64,000 bases of DNA from Micromonospora sp. CCTCC AA 2012012 (GCF_040499845.1 NZ_CP159342.1:5208001-5272000), one strand, 5' to 3'; counted from the first letter of the stretch, positions 17,641 through 26,453 are shown. Notes: generated by a model from the letters alone, not told the origin. Translations and numbers: made by a program.

Positions 17641-19044
17641 TCACTCCGGCGACCGGCAGCCGGCCGGATCGACCGGCGGGACCGTGTCGGAGGGAACGGC
17701 GTCGGGCGTGGTGGTGGGCGCGGGCGGGGCGGTGCCGACCGGCCGGGCGCTCCCACTGACCGCCGGTGCCACCGGAGTGCCGGTGGGCGCGGGCGGGGGC
17801 GGGGTGGCCGTCGGGCTCGGCGGGCAGACCGGCTTGAGGTTCGGATTCGCCGGGTCGTCGCTGGTCAGCTCGGCCAGCCGGCGCTGCGCGTCGGGCTCGC
17901 TCCGCGCCTGGATGCCCTGCTTGACCTGCTCCTGCGCGGCCAGCGTGAGGTCGTCCAGCTTGGCGTCGCTGGTCGAGTGCACGCTGGACAGGTCGAGACC
18001 GGCGACCTGCCCGGGGACGCCCCGGAACACCGCCAGCCGCCCCTCGTCGGTCGCGCCGACGTAGTACTGCCGCTGGGTGTAGCTCCAGCCGGCGAAGAGG
18101 CCGCCACCGAGGATGACCAGCAGCGCCAGCATCATCGCCACGGTACGCAGCGGCCGGCGCCGCCGCTCCGGCTCGTCGTCCTTGTCCGCCGGCTCCTCCG
18201 GAGCGGGCGGGCGGGGCGCGTTGAGCGCGGAGGCGCGGGCCGCCGGGGTGGAGACGTCGGCCGAGGTGGCCATGCCCCGGTCGCGGGCGGCGGCACCGCC
18301 GACGATCGGGGACGCCTCGACGATGTCCTGGTCGGTGGCGTCCGCGATGATCACGGTGATGTTGTCCGGTCCGCCGCCGCGCAGCGCGAGCTGCACCAGG
18401 CGCTCGACGCACTGCTGCGGATCCGGGTATTCCCGCAGGGTGTCGCCGATGGTGTCCGCGCTGACCACACCGGAGAGCCCGTCGCTGCAGATCAGGTAAC
18501 GGTCACCGGGCAGCACCTGCCGGACGCTGTATTCCGGGTCGATGTCGCGACCGTCCAGGGCGCGGGTGAGCAGCGAGCGCTGGGGGTGGCTGCTCGCCTC
18601 CTCCGCGCTGATCCGGCCCTCGTCGACGAGCATCTGGACGTACGTGTCGTCCTTGGTGATCTGCGCGAACTCACCGTTGCGCAGGAGATAGGCCCGCGAG
18701 TCACCGATGTGGACCATGCCGAGCTTGCTGCCCGAGAAGAGGGTCGCGGTGAGCGTGGTGCCCATCCCCTCCAGCTGCGGGTTGGCGTCCACGGTGTCGC
18801 GGAGCTGCTGGTTGGCGGTGCCGACGGCCGAACGCAACGCATCGACGAGGGCGTCCCCGGGGACGTCCTCGTCGAGGGGCGCCATGGCACCGATGACGAT
18901 GTTGCTGGCGACGTCACCGGCGGCCATGCCGCCCATGCCGTCGGCGACGGCGAGGAGCCGCGGTCCGGCGTAGACGGAATCCTGGTTACCGTCTCGGATC
19001 AGACCGCGGTCGCTGTGGGCCGCATAGCGCAGGGTCAGAGTCAT
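17641..19044 (-). CDS. pstP: PP2C-family serine/threonine phosphatase PstP
   Basis: A 467-residue membrane phosphatase that reverses phosphorylation by PknA and PknB. The PP2C domain (about residues 5-235) has the metal-binding motifs RDGNQDS, VADGMGG, IGDSRAYL and ICSDGLSG and ends in GGPDNITVI. A linker, one transmembrane helix (about 300-320) and an extracellular domain ending in a Pro/Thr-rich tail follow. The start overlaps the fhaB stop by four bases. It is the only phosphatase of the operon, facing the two kinases downstream. Confidence 0.96.
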   Translation of the reverse strand: MTLTLRYAAHSDRGLIRDGNQDSVYAGPRLLAVADGMGGMAAGDVASNIVIGAMAPLDEDVPGDALVDALRSAVGTANQQLRDTVDANPQLEGMGTTLTATLFSGSKLGMVHIGDSRAYLLRNGEFAQITKDDTYVQMLVDEGRISAEEASSHPQRSLLTRALDGRDIDPEYSVRQVLPGDRYLICSDGLSGVVSADTIGDTLREYPDPQQCVERLVQLALRGGGPDNITVIIADATDQDIVEASPIVGGAAARDRGMATSADVSTPAARASALNAPRPPAPEEPADKDDEPERRRRPLRTVAMMLALLVILGGGLFAGWSYTQRQYYVGATDEGRLAVFRGVPGQVAGLDLSSVHSTSDAKLDDLTLAAQEQVKQGIQARSEPDAQRRLAELTSDDPANPNLKPVCPPSPTATPPPPAPTGTPVAPAVSGSARPVGTAPPAPTTTPDAVPSDTVPPVDPAGCRSPE

Positions 19045-19529
19045 GGCCGTAATTCGAGAGAAGTGCGGCCGATCCGGATCGGCACGCCGAGGGGGACGGG
19101 GGTTGGTCCGGTGACCTTAGCGCGATCCAGGTATGTGCCGTTAGTCGAGCCGAGATCCTCGACGAACCACTGCCCCTCGCGCGGCACCAGCCGGGCGTGC
19201 CGCGCCGAGGCGTAGTCGTCGGTGATCACCAGCGTGGAGTCCTCGGCCCGACCGATCGTGATCTGAGCCTCACCGAGGGTGATCCGGGTGCCGGCGAGCT
19301 GACCGGCGGTCACCACCAACTGGTGGGCGGCCCGGCCCCGCTTCACCTTCGCCGGTTTCGCCGCCGCCTGCCCGGTCGACGCCCCGACCGCGCGCGGCGC
19401 CGCCACCAGCCGACCCGACCGGGCCCCCGCGAACAGGTCCCGGCGGATGACGCCGACCACCGTGAACACGAAGATCCACAGCAGGATCAGGAATCCGAAC
19501 CGGGCGACGGTGATGACCAGTTCCGGCAA
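19041..19529 (-). CDS. fhaB: FHA-domain protein FhaB (FipA)
   Basis: 162 residues: one N-terminal transmembrane helix (about 6-27), a basic linker, and a C-terminal FHA domain (about 85-160) with IGRAEDSTLVI, SARHARL and LGSTNGTYLD, the phosphothreonine-binding residues. In mycobacteria the homologue bridges FtsZ and FtsQ during division under oxidative stress and is recruited by phosphorylation from PknA/PknB. It begins six bases after fhaA ends and overlaps pstP by four. Confidence 0.94.
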   Translation of the reverse strand: MPELVITVARFGFLILLWIFVFTVVGVIRRDLFAGARSGRLVAAPRAVGASTGQAAAKPAKVKRGRAAHQLVVTAGQLAGTRITLGEAQITIGRAEDSTLVITDDYASARHARLVPREGQWFVEDLGSTNGTYLDRAKVTGPTPVPLGVPIRIGRTSLELRP

Positions 19530-19535
19530 GGCGGG

Positions 19536-20300
19536 TCAGCCGTCCACGCGGAAGGTCAGGGTGGTCGTGCCGAGCTGGATCATGTCGCCGGGGTTGAGGG
19601 CGACCGCCGAGACGCGCTGGCCGTTGACCATCGTCCCGTTCGTGGAGCCCAGGTCCGTCAGCACGACCTGACCACCGTCGAAGTCCAGCCGGGCGTGTCG
19701 CCGGGAGATCCCGACGTCGGGCAGGCGCAGGTTGGCCTGGTCGCCGCGGCCGATCACCGTCGAACCCATCTGGAGCGGGTAGGTGCGCCCGTCACCGGAG
19801 ACCAGCCGTACGTTCCGGCCGCCGCCGTGGCCGGGCGGGGGGCCGTAGCCGCCGCCCTGGTCGTACGCCGGGTAGGCCGGCGGTCCGGCGTCGTAGCCGC
19901 CGGGCGCGGAGACCGGGGCGACGTCGCCACCGGTGTAGACCTCGGCGGTGACCCGGAACATTCCGGTGTCCAGTCCCTCGCCGCGCTCGATCTCCACGAT
20001 CACATCGCCGTAGACGGTCCACGCCTGCTCGCCGATGAACTCCGCCTGCGACTGGGCCAGTTCCTGGGCCAGCGCGGCGGCGTACGGCGCCAGCCGACTG
20101 TGGTCGTACGGCGAGAGATCGATCACGTAGCGGTTGGGCACCAACGTGCGCCCACCGGCCAGGATCGCCTTGTGCGCCTCGGCCTCCCGCTGCATGGCGT
20201 TGAGGATCTCCACGGGGTGGACCACCCCTTTGAAGACCTTGGCGAAGGCCCCCTCTACCAGGCCTTCCAGACGCTTCTCGAAGCGTTGCAGCACGCTCAC
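19536..20300 (-). CDS. fhaA: FHA-domain protein FhaA
   Basis: 254 residues: an N-terminal DUF3662 domain (about 1-125; VLQRFEKRLEGLVEGAFAK), a Gly/Pro/Tyr-rich linker (about 135-165) and a C-terminal FHA domain (IGRGDQANLRL, SRRHARLD, LGSTNGTMVN). FhaA binds phosphorylated partners of PknB, notably the MviN pseudokinase region in mycobacteria, and restrains peptidoglycan synthesis. GTG at 20300 has GGAGGA close upstream; the extra residues of the frame to 20327 include the ribosome binding site. It is the first gene of the seven-gene operon. Confidence 0.94.
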   Translation of the reverse strand: MSVLQRFEKRLEGLVEGAFAKVFKGVVHPVEILNAMQREAEAHKAILAGGRTLVPNRYVIDLSPYDHSRLAPYAAALAQELAQSQAEFIGEQAWTVYGDVIVEIERGEGLDTGMFRVTAEVYTGGDVAPVSAPGGYDAGPPAYPAYDQGGGYGPPPGHGGGRNVRLVSGDGRTYPLQMGSTVIGRGDQANLRLPDVGISRRHARLDFDGGQVVLTDLGSTNGTMVNGQRVSAVALNPGDMIQLGTTTLTFRVDG

Positions 20301-20425
20301 CGGCTCCTCCTCGGGTCCCGAGGACATGATGGTATCCGGACACCGCCTCCGCAGCTCACATGCCGCTCGGCCGGCTGCCGACGGCCCGTTCGAGGAGACC
20401 CCTGCGACCGTGCTACAGTTTCGTC

Positions 20426-20452
20426 CGCCACGAACGGTTACCGCTCGTGGCG
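20426..20452. promoter_or_regulatory. 27-base near-perfect palindrome between fhaA and tRNA-Leu
   Basis: Outer 8-base arms CGCCACGA (20426-20433) and TCGTGGCG (20445-20452) are perfect, and the inner part CGGT-T-ACCG is also palindromic; only one pair in the whole site mismatches. It lies between two divergent transcription units, upstream of a TAATAT hexamer (20469-20474) that may be the tRNA -10 box. Operator or cruciform; no protein can be assigned. Confidence 0.55.
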
Positions 20453-20538
20453 ATGACCGGGAACAGCGTAATATGTCCGGACAACCCGCCGCACAGGGCG
20501 GGAGCCTGGATCAGCTACGGTGCTCCGGGTCAGGCCAC

Positions 20539-20624
20539 GGGGATGTGGCGGAATGGCAGACGCGCACGGTTCAGGTCCGTGTGTCCGAAAGGACGTGGGG
20601 GTTCAACTCCCCCCATCCCCACCA
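20539..20624 (+). tRNA. tRNA-Leu (anticodon CAG)
   Basis: The acceptor stem GGGGATG (20539-20545) pairs with CATCCCC (20614-20620), followed by A and an encoded CCA (20622-20624). The anticodon stem CACGG/CCGTG encloses loop TTCAGGT with anticodon CAG at 20572-20574. A long variable arm (TGTCCGAAAGGACG region) and the T-loop GTTCAACTC confirm a class II leucine tRNA. It reads CTG, the dominant Leu codon here. Confidence 0.97.
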
Positions 20625-20630
20625 GATCGA

Positions 20631-20658
20631 CGAGGGCTCCGCATCCGCGGGGCCCTCG
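20631..20658 (+). terminator. Terminator of tRNA-Leu
   Basis: A 12-base stem with one G-T wobble (20631-20642 and 20647-20658) and loop ATCC begins seven bases after the CCA end. Confidence 0.75.
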
Positions 20659-20732
20659 CGTCGTATCGGGGCGTGCCGGGCGTCACGCTATGCTCCGATG
20701 GTTTCCTGCCTCCTATTGACCAGGAGTGTCGT

Positions 20733-21806
20733 GTGAGTGTCGCGTTGGTGACCGGCTCGGGCGGTCTCATCGGCTCCGAGGCGGTCCGGCACTTCGCCGG
20801 CCTCGGTCTCGACGTGGTCGGCATCGACAACGACATGCGGCAGGAGTTCTTCGGCGCCGAGGCGTCGACCGCGTGGAACGTGCGGCGGCTGACCGACGAG
20901 CTGGGGTCGGCGTACTCCCACCACAGCATCGACATCCGGGACCGGGCCGCGCTGGGCAAGCTCTTCGCCCGGTACGGCGGGGACATCGCCGTGGTGATCC
21001 ACACCGCTGCCCAGCCGTCGCACGACTGGGCCGTCCGGGACCCGTTCACCGACTTCGACGTCAACGCCGGTGGCACCCTCAACGTGCTGCAGAACGTGCG
21101 CGAGCACTGCATCGAGGCACCGGTGATCCACTGCTCGACCAACAAGGTCTACGGCGACCGGCCGAACAGCCTGCCCCTGGTGGAGCTGGAGACCCGCTAC
21201 GAGCTGCCCGAGGACCACCCCTACTTCCAGGGCATCCGCGAGGACATGTCGATCGACGCCTGCCTGCACTCGGTCTTCGGCGCCTCCAAGGTCGCCGCCG
21301 ACGTGATGGTCCAGGAGTACGGCCGCTACTTCGGCATGAAGACCGCCTGCTTCCGGGGCGGCACGCTGACCGGCCCCGCCCACTCGGCCACCGAGCTGCA
21401 CGGCTTCCTCGGCTATGTGATGCGCGCCAACATGGAGCGCCGGACGTACAAGATCTACGGCTACAAGGGCAAGCAGGTCCGGGACGCGATCCACAGCTCG
21501 GACGTGGTCTCCGCGTTCGAGGCGTTCTTCCGCAACCCCCGCTCGGCGGCGGTCTACAACCTGGGCGGCGGCCGGCACTCCAACATCTCGATGCGCGAGG
21601 TCTTCACCCTGGCCGAGGAGATCACCGGCCACGAGATGATCAGCGAGTACGTCGAGGCGAACCGGGTCGGCGACCACATGTGGTGGATCGGCTCGAACGA
21701 GGCGTTCCAGGCCGACTACCCGGACTGGAAGCAGGTCTACGACGTACCGATGATCGCCCGGGAGATCTACGAGGCGAACGTGGACAAGTGGGTGCCGCAG
21801 GCATGA
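20733..21806 (+). CDS. NAD-dependent epimerase/dehydratase (CDP-paratose epimerase-like)
   Basis: A 357-residue extended short-chain dehydrogenase acting on a nucleotide sugar. The N-terminal Rossmann motif is [14 protein letters not shown]. The catalytic Ser/Thr region is [13 protein letters not shown]; here the usual YxxxK Tyr appears shifted or altered, with GASKVAAD near the expected site, as in CDP-tyvelose epimerase-like proteins. GTG at 20733 has CAGGAG six bases upstream; the longer frame to 20520 crosses the tRNA. It overlaps the glycosyltransferase gene by four bases, so both probably serve one extracellular polysaccharide. The exact sugar is not decidable from sequence. Confidence 0.88.
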   Translation: MSVALVTGSGGLIGSEAVRHFAGLGLDVVGIDNDMRQEFFGAEASTAWNVRRLTDELGSAYSHHSIDIRDRAALGKLFARYGGDIAVVIHTAAQPSHDWAVRDPFTDFDVNAGGTLNVLQNVREHCIEAPVIHCSTNKVYGDRPNSLPLVELETRYELPEDHPYFQGIREDMSIDACLHSVFGASKVAADVMVQEYGRYFGMKTACFRGGTLTGPAHSATELHGFLGYVMRANMERRTYKIYGYKGKQVRDAIHSSDVVSAFEAFFRNPRSAAVYNLGGGRHSNISMREVFTLAEEITGHEMISEYVEANRVGDHMWWIGSNEAFQADYPDWKQVYDVPMIAREIYEANVDKWVPQA

Positions 21807-22609
21807 CCACCGGCACCAAGCGGAACGTCCTCGGCGTCCTGGTCGACGCCACGGACTACGCCGGAGCGACCGAGGCCGTGCTGGCGGCGGCGCGCGACCG
21901 CCGGCCGCTGGCGCTGACCGCGCTGGCCGTGCACGGCGTGATGACCGGCGTGCTGGACCCGCCGCACAACGCCCGGCTGAACGCGTTCGACGTGGTCACC
22001 CCGGACGGCCAGCCGGTCCGCTGGGCGCTCAACCTGCTGCACGGTGCCGGCCTGACCGATCGCGTCTACGGCCCGGAGCTCACCCTGCGGGTGCTGAGCC
22101 GCTTCGCCGACGAGGGCCTGCCGGTCTACCTGTACGGCTCGACCGAGGAGACCCTGGCCCGGCTCATCCCGGCGCTGGAGGCGAAGTTCCCGGCCCTCAA
22201 GATCGCCGGAGTGGAGCCGTCGAAGTTCCGCCAGGTGCAGCCCGGCGAGGACGTCGAGATCGCCGACCGGATCAAGGCCAGCGGGGCCCGGCTCGTCCTG
22301 GTCGGGCTGGGCTGCCCCCGCCAGGAGGTCTTCGCGTACGCGATGCGACCCCTGCTGGACATGCCGCTGATGGCGGTCGGCGCGGCCTTCGACTACCACG
22401 CCGGCCTGCTGCGCAACCCGCCACCGTGGATGCAGCGCGCCGGGCTGGAGTGGTTCTGGCGGCTCGGCCTGGAACCGAAGCGGCTCTGGCGCCGGTACGT
22501 GATCCTCAACCCGGCCTATCTGGCCCGGCTGGCGGCGCAGAAGACCGGCCTGTGGAAGGCCACCCCGCCGCCGCCCGCCACCGAACGCCCGACCACCTTC
22601 GCCGTCTGA
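21803..22609 (+). CDS. WecG/TagA/CpsF family glycosyltransferase
   Basis: A 268-residue GT26-family enzyme expected to transfer a sugar from its nucleotide to a lipid-linked acceptor. Diagnostic motifs are [11 protein letters not shown] (substrate Asp), [20 protein letters not shown] and the C-terminal amphipathic part [20 protein letters not shown] ([16 protein letters not shown] here), which holds the enzyme to the membrane. ATG overlaps the epimerase stop (ATGA). The pair makes a small cell-envelope sugar operon ending in a hairpin. Confidence 0.92.
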   Translation: MTTGTKRNVLGVLVDATDYAGATEAVLAAARDRRPLALTALAVHGVMTGVLDPPHNARLNAFDVVTPDGQPVRWALNLLHGAGLTDRVYGPELTLRVLSRFADEGLPVYLYGSTEETLARLIPALEAKFPALKIAGVEPSKFRQVQPGEDVEIADRIKASGARLVLVGLGCPRQEVFAYAMRPLLDMPLMAVGAAFDYHAGLLRNPPPWMQRAGLEWFWRLGLEPKRLWRRYVILNPAYLARLAAQKTGLWKATPPPPATERPTTFAV

Positions 22610-22640
22610 CCGGTCCGTCCGGCGAGGACGGAACGGTCAG
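22606..22640 (+). terminator. Terminator of the epimerase-glycosyltransferase operon
   Basis: Fourteen-base arms with one mismatch (22606-22619 and 22627-22640) around a seven-base loop; the left arm overlaps the stop codon of the glycosyltransferase gene. Confidence 0.65.
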
Positions 22641-22719
22641 CCCCTACGGGTCGCGCTTCCGGGGCGAACCGGGGAACGGCCCGGATTCGGCCGACGTCGA
22701 AGTGGGCAAGGCTGGCGCC

Positions 22720-23325
22720 ATGGATGACCATCTCGCCGTTCTGCTCCCGATCGCGGCCGTCTGGACGGCCGCCGGGATCGTCGCGGACGGACTGCCCCGG
22801 CTGGACCGCGCCCGTGCGCTGCGCCGGCGTACCGGATGGTTGTCCGCCCTGACCCTGACCGGTCTCGTGCTGACGGCGGGGGTGCTGCTCGCCGGCCTGC
22901 AGAGCGCCGGGACGACACCGGTGGACCGGGCGGCGGCCGGGCTGGGCCTCGCCGCGGCCCCGGCGCTGGTGGTCGCGGTCTGCACCACGCGCCGGGTGCG
23001 GCGGCTGCGGGCCGGTGCGGGCGCGTTCGCCCGGGCACCGGAGATCCCGGCGCCGCACGGCCTGCGGGCCGCCGCGGCTCATCCCTTGATCGGACTGCCG
23101 CTCCAGGTCACCGCGCTGGCGGTGGTCCCGGCCCTGGTCTCGGCCGCGGGCCTCGACCTCTCCGCCGACCCGGGCGTCGCCGGGGCCGCGGTCACCGTCG
23201 GCGTCCTGGGGGTCGCCGTGATCGGGGTACGCCACGCGCTGCGGCACAGCCGGCTCGTCGAGCGGGCGACGCCGGCGGCGGTGGTGGTCAGCTCACCGCG
23301 AGCGGCCGGCGCCCTGCACGTATAG
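22720..23325 (+). CDS. Small polytopic membrane protein of unknown function
   Basis: 201 residues, very hydrophobic, with about four to five transmembrane segments (roughly 5-25, 42-62, 70-90, 125-145 and 150-175) separated by an Arg-rich loop (TTRRVRRLRAGAG). No catalytic motif or known domain is recognisable. I chose ATG at 22720; the longer frame to 22426 overlaps the upstream glycosyltransferase. No clear ribosome binding site; AAGGCT six bases before the ATG may be a weak leaderless -10. Its last 33 bases overlap the convergent gene. Confidence 0.65.
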   Translation: MDDHLAVLLPIAAVWTAAGIVADGLPRLDRARALRRRTGWLSALTLTGLVLTAGVLLAGLQSAGTTPVDRAAAGLGLAAAPALVVAVCTTRRVRRLRAGAGAFARAPEIPAPHGLRAAAAHPLIGLPLQVTALAVVPALVSAAGLDLSADPGVAGAAVTVGVLGVAVIGVRHALRHSRLVERATPAAVVVSSPRAAGALHV

Positions 23326-23700
23326 CAGTTCCAGGATCGCGCGGGTCGCCTCGAACCAGCGGTCCAGCCAGCCGGGCGGCGGAACGCTCCCCCGGGGCGG
23401 CAGCTCCAGCAGGAGGCCGCGCAGCAGCGGGTGGTCCGCCAGGGACTCGGTGGGCTCCAGCGGCCAGCCGGCCGGCGGGAACGACGGCTCGGTGAGCGGG
23501 TTCGGGTCCAGCGACGGCAGCGACAGCGGCGGGCCGGCCTGCTCCGGCGTGGACGGCCCGGTGTCCCGGCCGTCCAGGTCGGTGTCGGTGGAGACCACCT
23601 CGGTGAGGACCGTGTCCCGGCGTGCTCCGCGGTACTTCCCGCCGAACCGCTCGGGCTTGCCCGGGCCGTTCGTGAGGTTCTCTGAGCCGATCGTCGTCAT
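23293..23700 (-). CDS. Hypothetical protein, 135 residues
   Basis: No domain recognised. The N-terminal half is polar and acidic, with many Thr, Asp and Pro; the C-terminal part is amphipathic helical (LADHPLLRGLLLELPP, then WLDRWFEATRAILELLYV). No signal peptide or membrane segment. ATG at 23700 is preferred to the longer frame reaching 23886, whose extra part has shadow-like Arg/Pro composition. It overlaps the convergent membrane-protein gene by 33 bases at the 3' end. Codon use supports it, but function cannot be stated. Confidence 0.55.
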   Translation of the reverse strand: MTTIGSENLTNGPGKPERFGGKYRGARRDTVLTEVVSTDTDLDGRDTGPSTPEQAGPPLSLPSLDPNPLTEPSFPPAGWPLEPTESLADHPLLRGLLLELPPRGSVPPPGWLDRWFEATRAILELLYVQGAGRSR

Positions 23701-23907
23701 CCGTCTCGCCTGCCTCGCTCGGTTGCCGATCCGGGCGGCGGGTCGTCGACCCGCGCCGTACCGAGGGGTACAACGAGGCGGGACGGAAGTGGCGACGGGC
23801 GGGCGGTGGATCCCGGCCGATCCACCGTCCACTCTCCACACGGACAGGCGTGGCCCCGCCCGGCGACGCTGCCGGATCGGGACCACGCCGGGTCCGTCAT
23901 CGCCGGG

Positions 23908-24135
23908 TCAGGCCCGGTCGAACACACCGTTCCTGGCGCCGGCGACGAAGGCGTCCCAGTCGGCCGGACCGAAGACCAGGGCCGGGCCCTGCTTGTCCTT
24001 CGAGTCCCGGACGCCGACCGCCCCGGTCACGTACGCGACCTCCACGCAGTTGTCACAGTTCGGCCCGCTCTTCGAGCTCTTGAACCAGGTCGCCTGCGTC
24101 AGGTCCGCGGGGAACTGCTCGGTCGCGATTTCCAC
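23908..24135 (-). CDS. DUF397 domain protein
   Basis: A 75-residue DUF397 protein with the family core TWFKSSKSGPNCDNCVEVAY and VRDSKDKQGPALVFGPADWDAFV. In Streptomyces such proteins are paired with XRE-DUF5753 regulators and influence differentiation and antibiotic production, perhaps as a toxin/antitoxin-like module. Here the start overlaps the end of the regulator gene by 37 bases, the usual coupling. Family identity is certain; molecular activity is not established. Confidence 0.92.
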   Translation of the reverse strand: MEIATEQFPADLTQATWFKSSKSGPNCDNCVEVAYVTGAVGVRDSKDKQGPALVFGPADWDAFVAGARNGVFDRA

Positions 24136-24980
24136 AGTGGCTCCTCTGCCAGTTTTGCGATGTGTGCGATGGATTCCTCCGGGCGTATGGCCGCTGCTCG
24201 AATGTGATCGAAGATGAAGCTGTACTTCTGCAGTTCGTCGCTCTTCTCCAGGAAGAGCCCACCCGTGGCGTTCTCCGCGTACACGACATCGGGATCACTC
24301 GCTTCGGGGAAGCTGAGGATGGTGAAGGTGCCGTCCATGCCGGCGTGCGCTCCCACCTCGAAGGGCAGGACCTGCAACGTCACGTTCGGCAACTGGGCCA
24401 CCTCCACCAGCCGCTTGAGCTGGCCACGCATCACCGCGTCGCCACCAACCGGCCGGCTCAGCACCGCCTCATCGAGCACCACCCACAGATCGACCGGATC
24501 GTCCTGGGTCAACAACGACTGACGGCCCAACCGGACACGCACCCGTTGATGCACCTGGTCGGCGGTGAAGTCGGGCCGGGCGGCCCGGATCATCGCCCCC
24601 GCGTACTCCTCGGTCTCCAGCAGGCCCGGCACGACCTGCTGCTCGTACGCGCGGATCGAGCTGGCCGCCGCCTCCAGCCCCACGTACGCCCCGACCAGCA
24701 CCGTGCTGTACGGATGCCACCAGCCCTTCTGCCGGGCCTCCCGGGCGATCTGCACCAGCTCGTCGCTCTCCGCGCCGACGACCCCGTAGATCCGGAGCAT
24801 GTCCCGCACGTCGCGCGGGGTGGCGGTGGTGTGCCCGGTCTCGATCCGCGAGATCTTGGACGCCGAGCACTCCAACTGCTCGGCGACCGTCTCGATGGTG
24901 ATGCCGGCGGCCTCCCGCTGGCGGCGGAGTTCCGCCCCCAGCCGGCGACGCCGGATCGTGGGACTGCGCCGTTCACTCAC
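24099..24980 (-). CDS. XRE-family regulator with DUF5753 (Scr1-like)
   Basis: 293 residues: an N-terminal helix-turn-helix (about 12-70; LGAELRRQREAAGITIETVAEQLECSASKISRIETG region) and a C-terminal DUF5753 domain (YEQQVVPGLLETEEYA, LWVVLDEAVLSRPVGG, LQVLPFEVGAHAGMDGTF). This is the common actinobacterial regulator partnered with DUF397. It is first in its two-gene operon, and the inverted repeat at 25232-25250 upstream is a candidate autoregulatory site. Its ligand or signal is unknown. Confidence 0.93.
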   Translation of the reverse strand: MSERRSPTIRRRRLGAELRRQREAAGITIETVAEQLECSASKISRIETGHTTATPRDVRDMLRIYGVVGAESDELVQIAREARQKGWWHPYSTVLVGAYVGLEAAASSIRAYEQQVVPGLLETEEYAGAMIRAARPDFTADQVHQRVRVRLGRQSLLTQDDPVDLWVVLDEAVLSRPVGGDAVMRGQLKRLVEVAQLPNVTLQVLPFEVGAHAGMDGTFTILSFPEASDPDVVYAENATGGLFLEKSDELQKYSFIFDHIRAAAIRPEESIAHIAKLAEEPLWKSRPSSSPRT

Positions 24981-25612
24981 GACGCGGCTCCGGTGGTTGC
25001 TGGACGGGAACGTGTGCCCCTCGCGTTCACCCGGCTACCTCCGGTCGATCGCGCCCGGATCCACACCCGCCGGGGGCGCGACCGTCGTACGGCGGGCGAT
25101 CGTTCGCGGCATGGGGTGGTGCCGGTCGTCGACCGGCCGCGACGGGCGAAACCGGCGTCCAGTGTGCCGCCCCGGTGCACACGTCTTCAAGCATGCCGTT
25201 CACGTGTCCTGCTCACGTATCGGCAAAAGTCGACGTGCAACTTGCATGTCGCACGTCGCTGATGCAGTCTGTCCGTATGGCATGGGTTACTCACCGTCCC
25301 CACATGATCTCTCGACGTGGTCGACCCCACGCCGAGGGGATGGCGGGCGGGGAGCCCTCCCGAGCTGCTGTGACAAGACCTGCCCCGGGGTGAAGACCCC
25401 GCCGCTGCACGTCAGTTGACTGTGGCGGCGGGAGCGGTAACCGGAGCAGTCGGGTGATGGTCGGGTGGCGGCACGCCACCGCGGGTACGGCCCGACCACC
25501 GCCGAACAACCTGAGCACGCCGGTCCACGAGGCACGACCCCGCAACCGGGCCGACCTGTCCCCCGATCAGCCCCCGCCGGCTCGCCGCCGGCCGATCCTC
25601 CCAGGAGCCCAT
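24981..25612. other. 632-base intergenic region between XRE regulator and small ORF
   Basis: No gene I can defend. It is lower in GC than its flanks around 25170-25320 and contains the inverted repeat at 25232-25250. Short open frames near 25262-25419 are noted among the rejected items. Confidence 0.5.
25232..25250. promoter_or_regulatory. Inverted repeat GACGTGCAA-C-TTGCATGTC
   Basis: A 19-base operator-like site with one mismatched pair, upstream of the XRE-DUF5753 gene on one side and the 102-residue ORF on the other. TGCA-centred repeats suit XRE-family binding; autoregulation is inference. Confidence 0.5.
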
Positions 25613-25921
25613 GTGCTTCCCCGCTCCGGTGACGTACTGCACGTGACTCGCGCGGCGAGTGTCCAGTTCCTCAGACCGATCAGGTTCCGGGTGATCCGGG
25701 TGCTCGACTGGCCCACCTATGACGGATGGCTGTGGCTCGACGGCTATGAGCTGAACGCGGCGGGGGACGCGGTCAGCCGGCGGTCGATCTTCGTACAGTC
25801 GGCCGGTCTCGAGCAGCTCCAGGCCGCTCCCGCACCACGCCCGCACACCGCTGCCCGCCCGTACAACGTGCGTGCCGGCGCCCGACGGCCCGTCGCCCGG
25901 ACCCCGGTCCGGGTGGGCTGA
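25613..25921 (+). CDS. Conserved small hypothetical protein
   Basis: 102 residues with a compact conserved-looking core, ASVQFLRPIRFRVIRVLD followed by PTYDGWLWLDGYEL and SRRSIFVQ, and then a disordered Arg/Pro/Ala tail. Small beta-rich proteins of this kind are frequent in Micromonospora and Streptomyces, often near XRE-DUF5753/DUF397 genes; their role is unknown. GTG at 25613 is preceded by AGGAG at five bases, which decides the start over the longer frame from 25454, whose N-terminal part is Pro/Arg-rich shadow-like sequence. Confidence 0.7.
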   Translation: MLPRSGDVLHVTRAASVQFLRPIRFRVIRVLDWPTYDGWLWLDGYELNAAGDAVSRRSIFVQSAGLEQLQAAPAPRPHTAARPYNVRAGARRPVARTPVRVG

Positions 25922-25957
25922 CACCGCGATTGCCAGGTCGGGGGGCGTGCCGCCGCC

Positions 25958-25963
25958 ATAGAA
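25958..25963 (+). promoter_or_regulatory. Possible -10 box (TAGAAT)
   Basis: TAGAAT lies 58 bases before the ATG at 26022, with a TTGCCA-like hexamer 20 bases further upstream. The spacer is long, so only a moderate promoter candidate for the small membrane protein. Confidence 0.35.
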
Positions 25964-26021
25964 TCGGTACGCCCACCCCGGCGAAGTCACCACCCCGCGC
26001 GTCCCGGACCCTGAACCTGGG

Positions 26022-26450
26022 ATGGCCATGGTCAATCTGCCCGCCGCGCGGCGGCACCACAGGTCCCGCATCGGCTACGCCCTCGGGCTGCTGGCACTGC
26101 TCGGTGCCACGACCGCTCTCGTGGTCGTGGCCCGCTACCCCGGGCTCTCCGCCGCACAGGAGCTGAGCGCCCCGGTGCCGGCCCCCGAGATCACCGTGGC
26201 CGGGGAGGGGACCGCCCCACCCGACGGCTCGGCCGAGGCGGGCTGGTCGGCCGACGAGCCCCTCGCCCCCGCGCCCACGCCGGACGCGGCCGGTGTCGGC
26301 GCCGGGGCGGAGGCGCTGCCCGGTGGCGGGAGCGCAGACGGCACCACGACCGGGGACCTCAGCCGCTCGCTCTTCTATTCCGGACTGCTCGGGCTCGCCA
26401 TCTCCCTCGCCGGCCTCGGCCTGGTCGGCACGAGACGGCGGCAGTGGTGA
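26022..26450 (+). CDS. Small secreted/membrane protein with C-terminal anchor
   Basis: 142 residues: a basic N-terminus (RRHHRSR) with a first hydrophobic segment (about 18-38), a low-complexity Ala/Pro/Glu/Gly-rich external region (about 45-110) and a second hydrophobic segment (about 115-135) ending in the basic tail RRRQW. The layout resembles a wall- or membrane-anchored surface protein, but no LPxTG or LAxTG motif precedes the last helix, so it is unlikely to be a standard sortase substrate. ATG at 26022 or 26028. Convergent with the PASTA gene, stop codons three bases apart. Confidence 0.65.
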   Translation: MAMVNLPAARRHHRSRIGYALGLLALLGATTALVVVARYPGLSAAQELSAPVPAPEITVAGEGTAPPDGSAEAGWSADEPLAPAPTPDAAGVGAGAEALPGGGSADGTTTGDLSRSLFYSGLLGLAISLAGLGLVGTRRRQW

Positions 26451-26453
26451 GGA

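Noticed and set aside
25195..25210. TTCACGTG core resembling parS
   Set aside because: Only about nine of sixteen positions match the parS consensus.
25262..25419. Short plus-strand reading frames in the gap, one ending in a Cys-rich CCDKTC segment
   Set aside because: No ribosome binding site, no -10 box at the right distance and no recognisable precursor or leader pattern. A peptide product cannot be supported from this alone.
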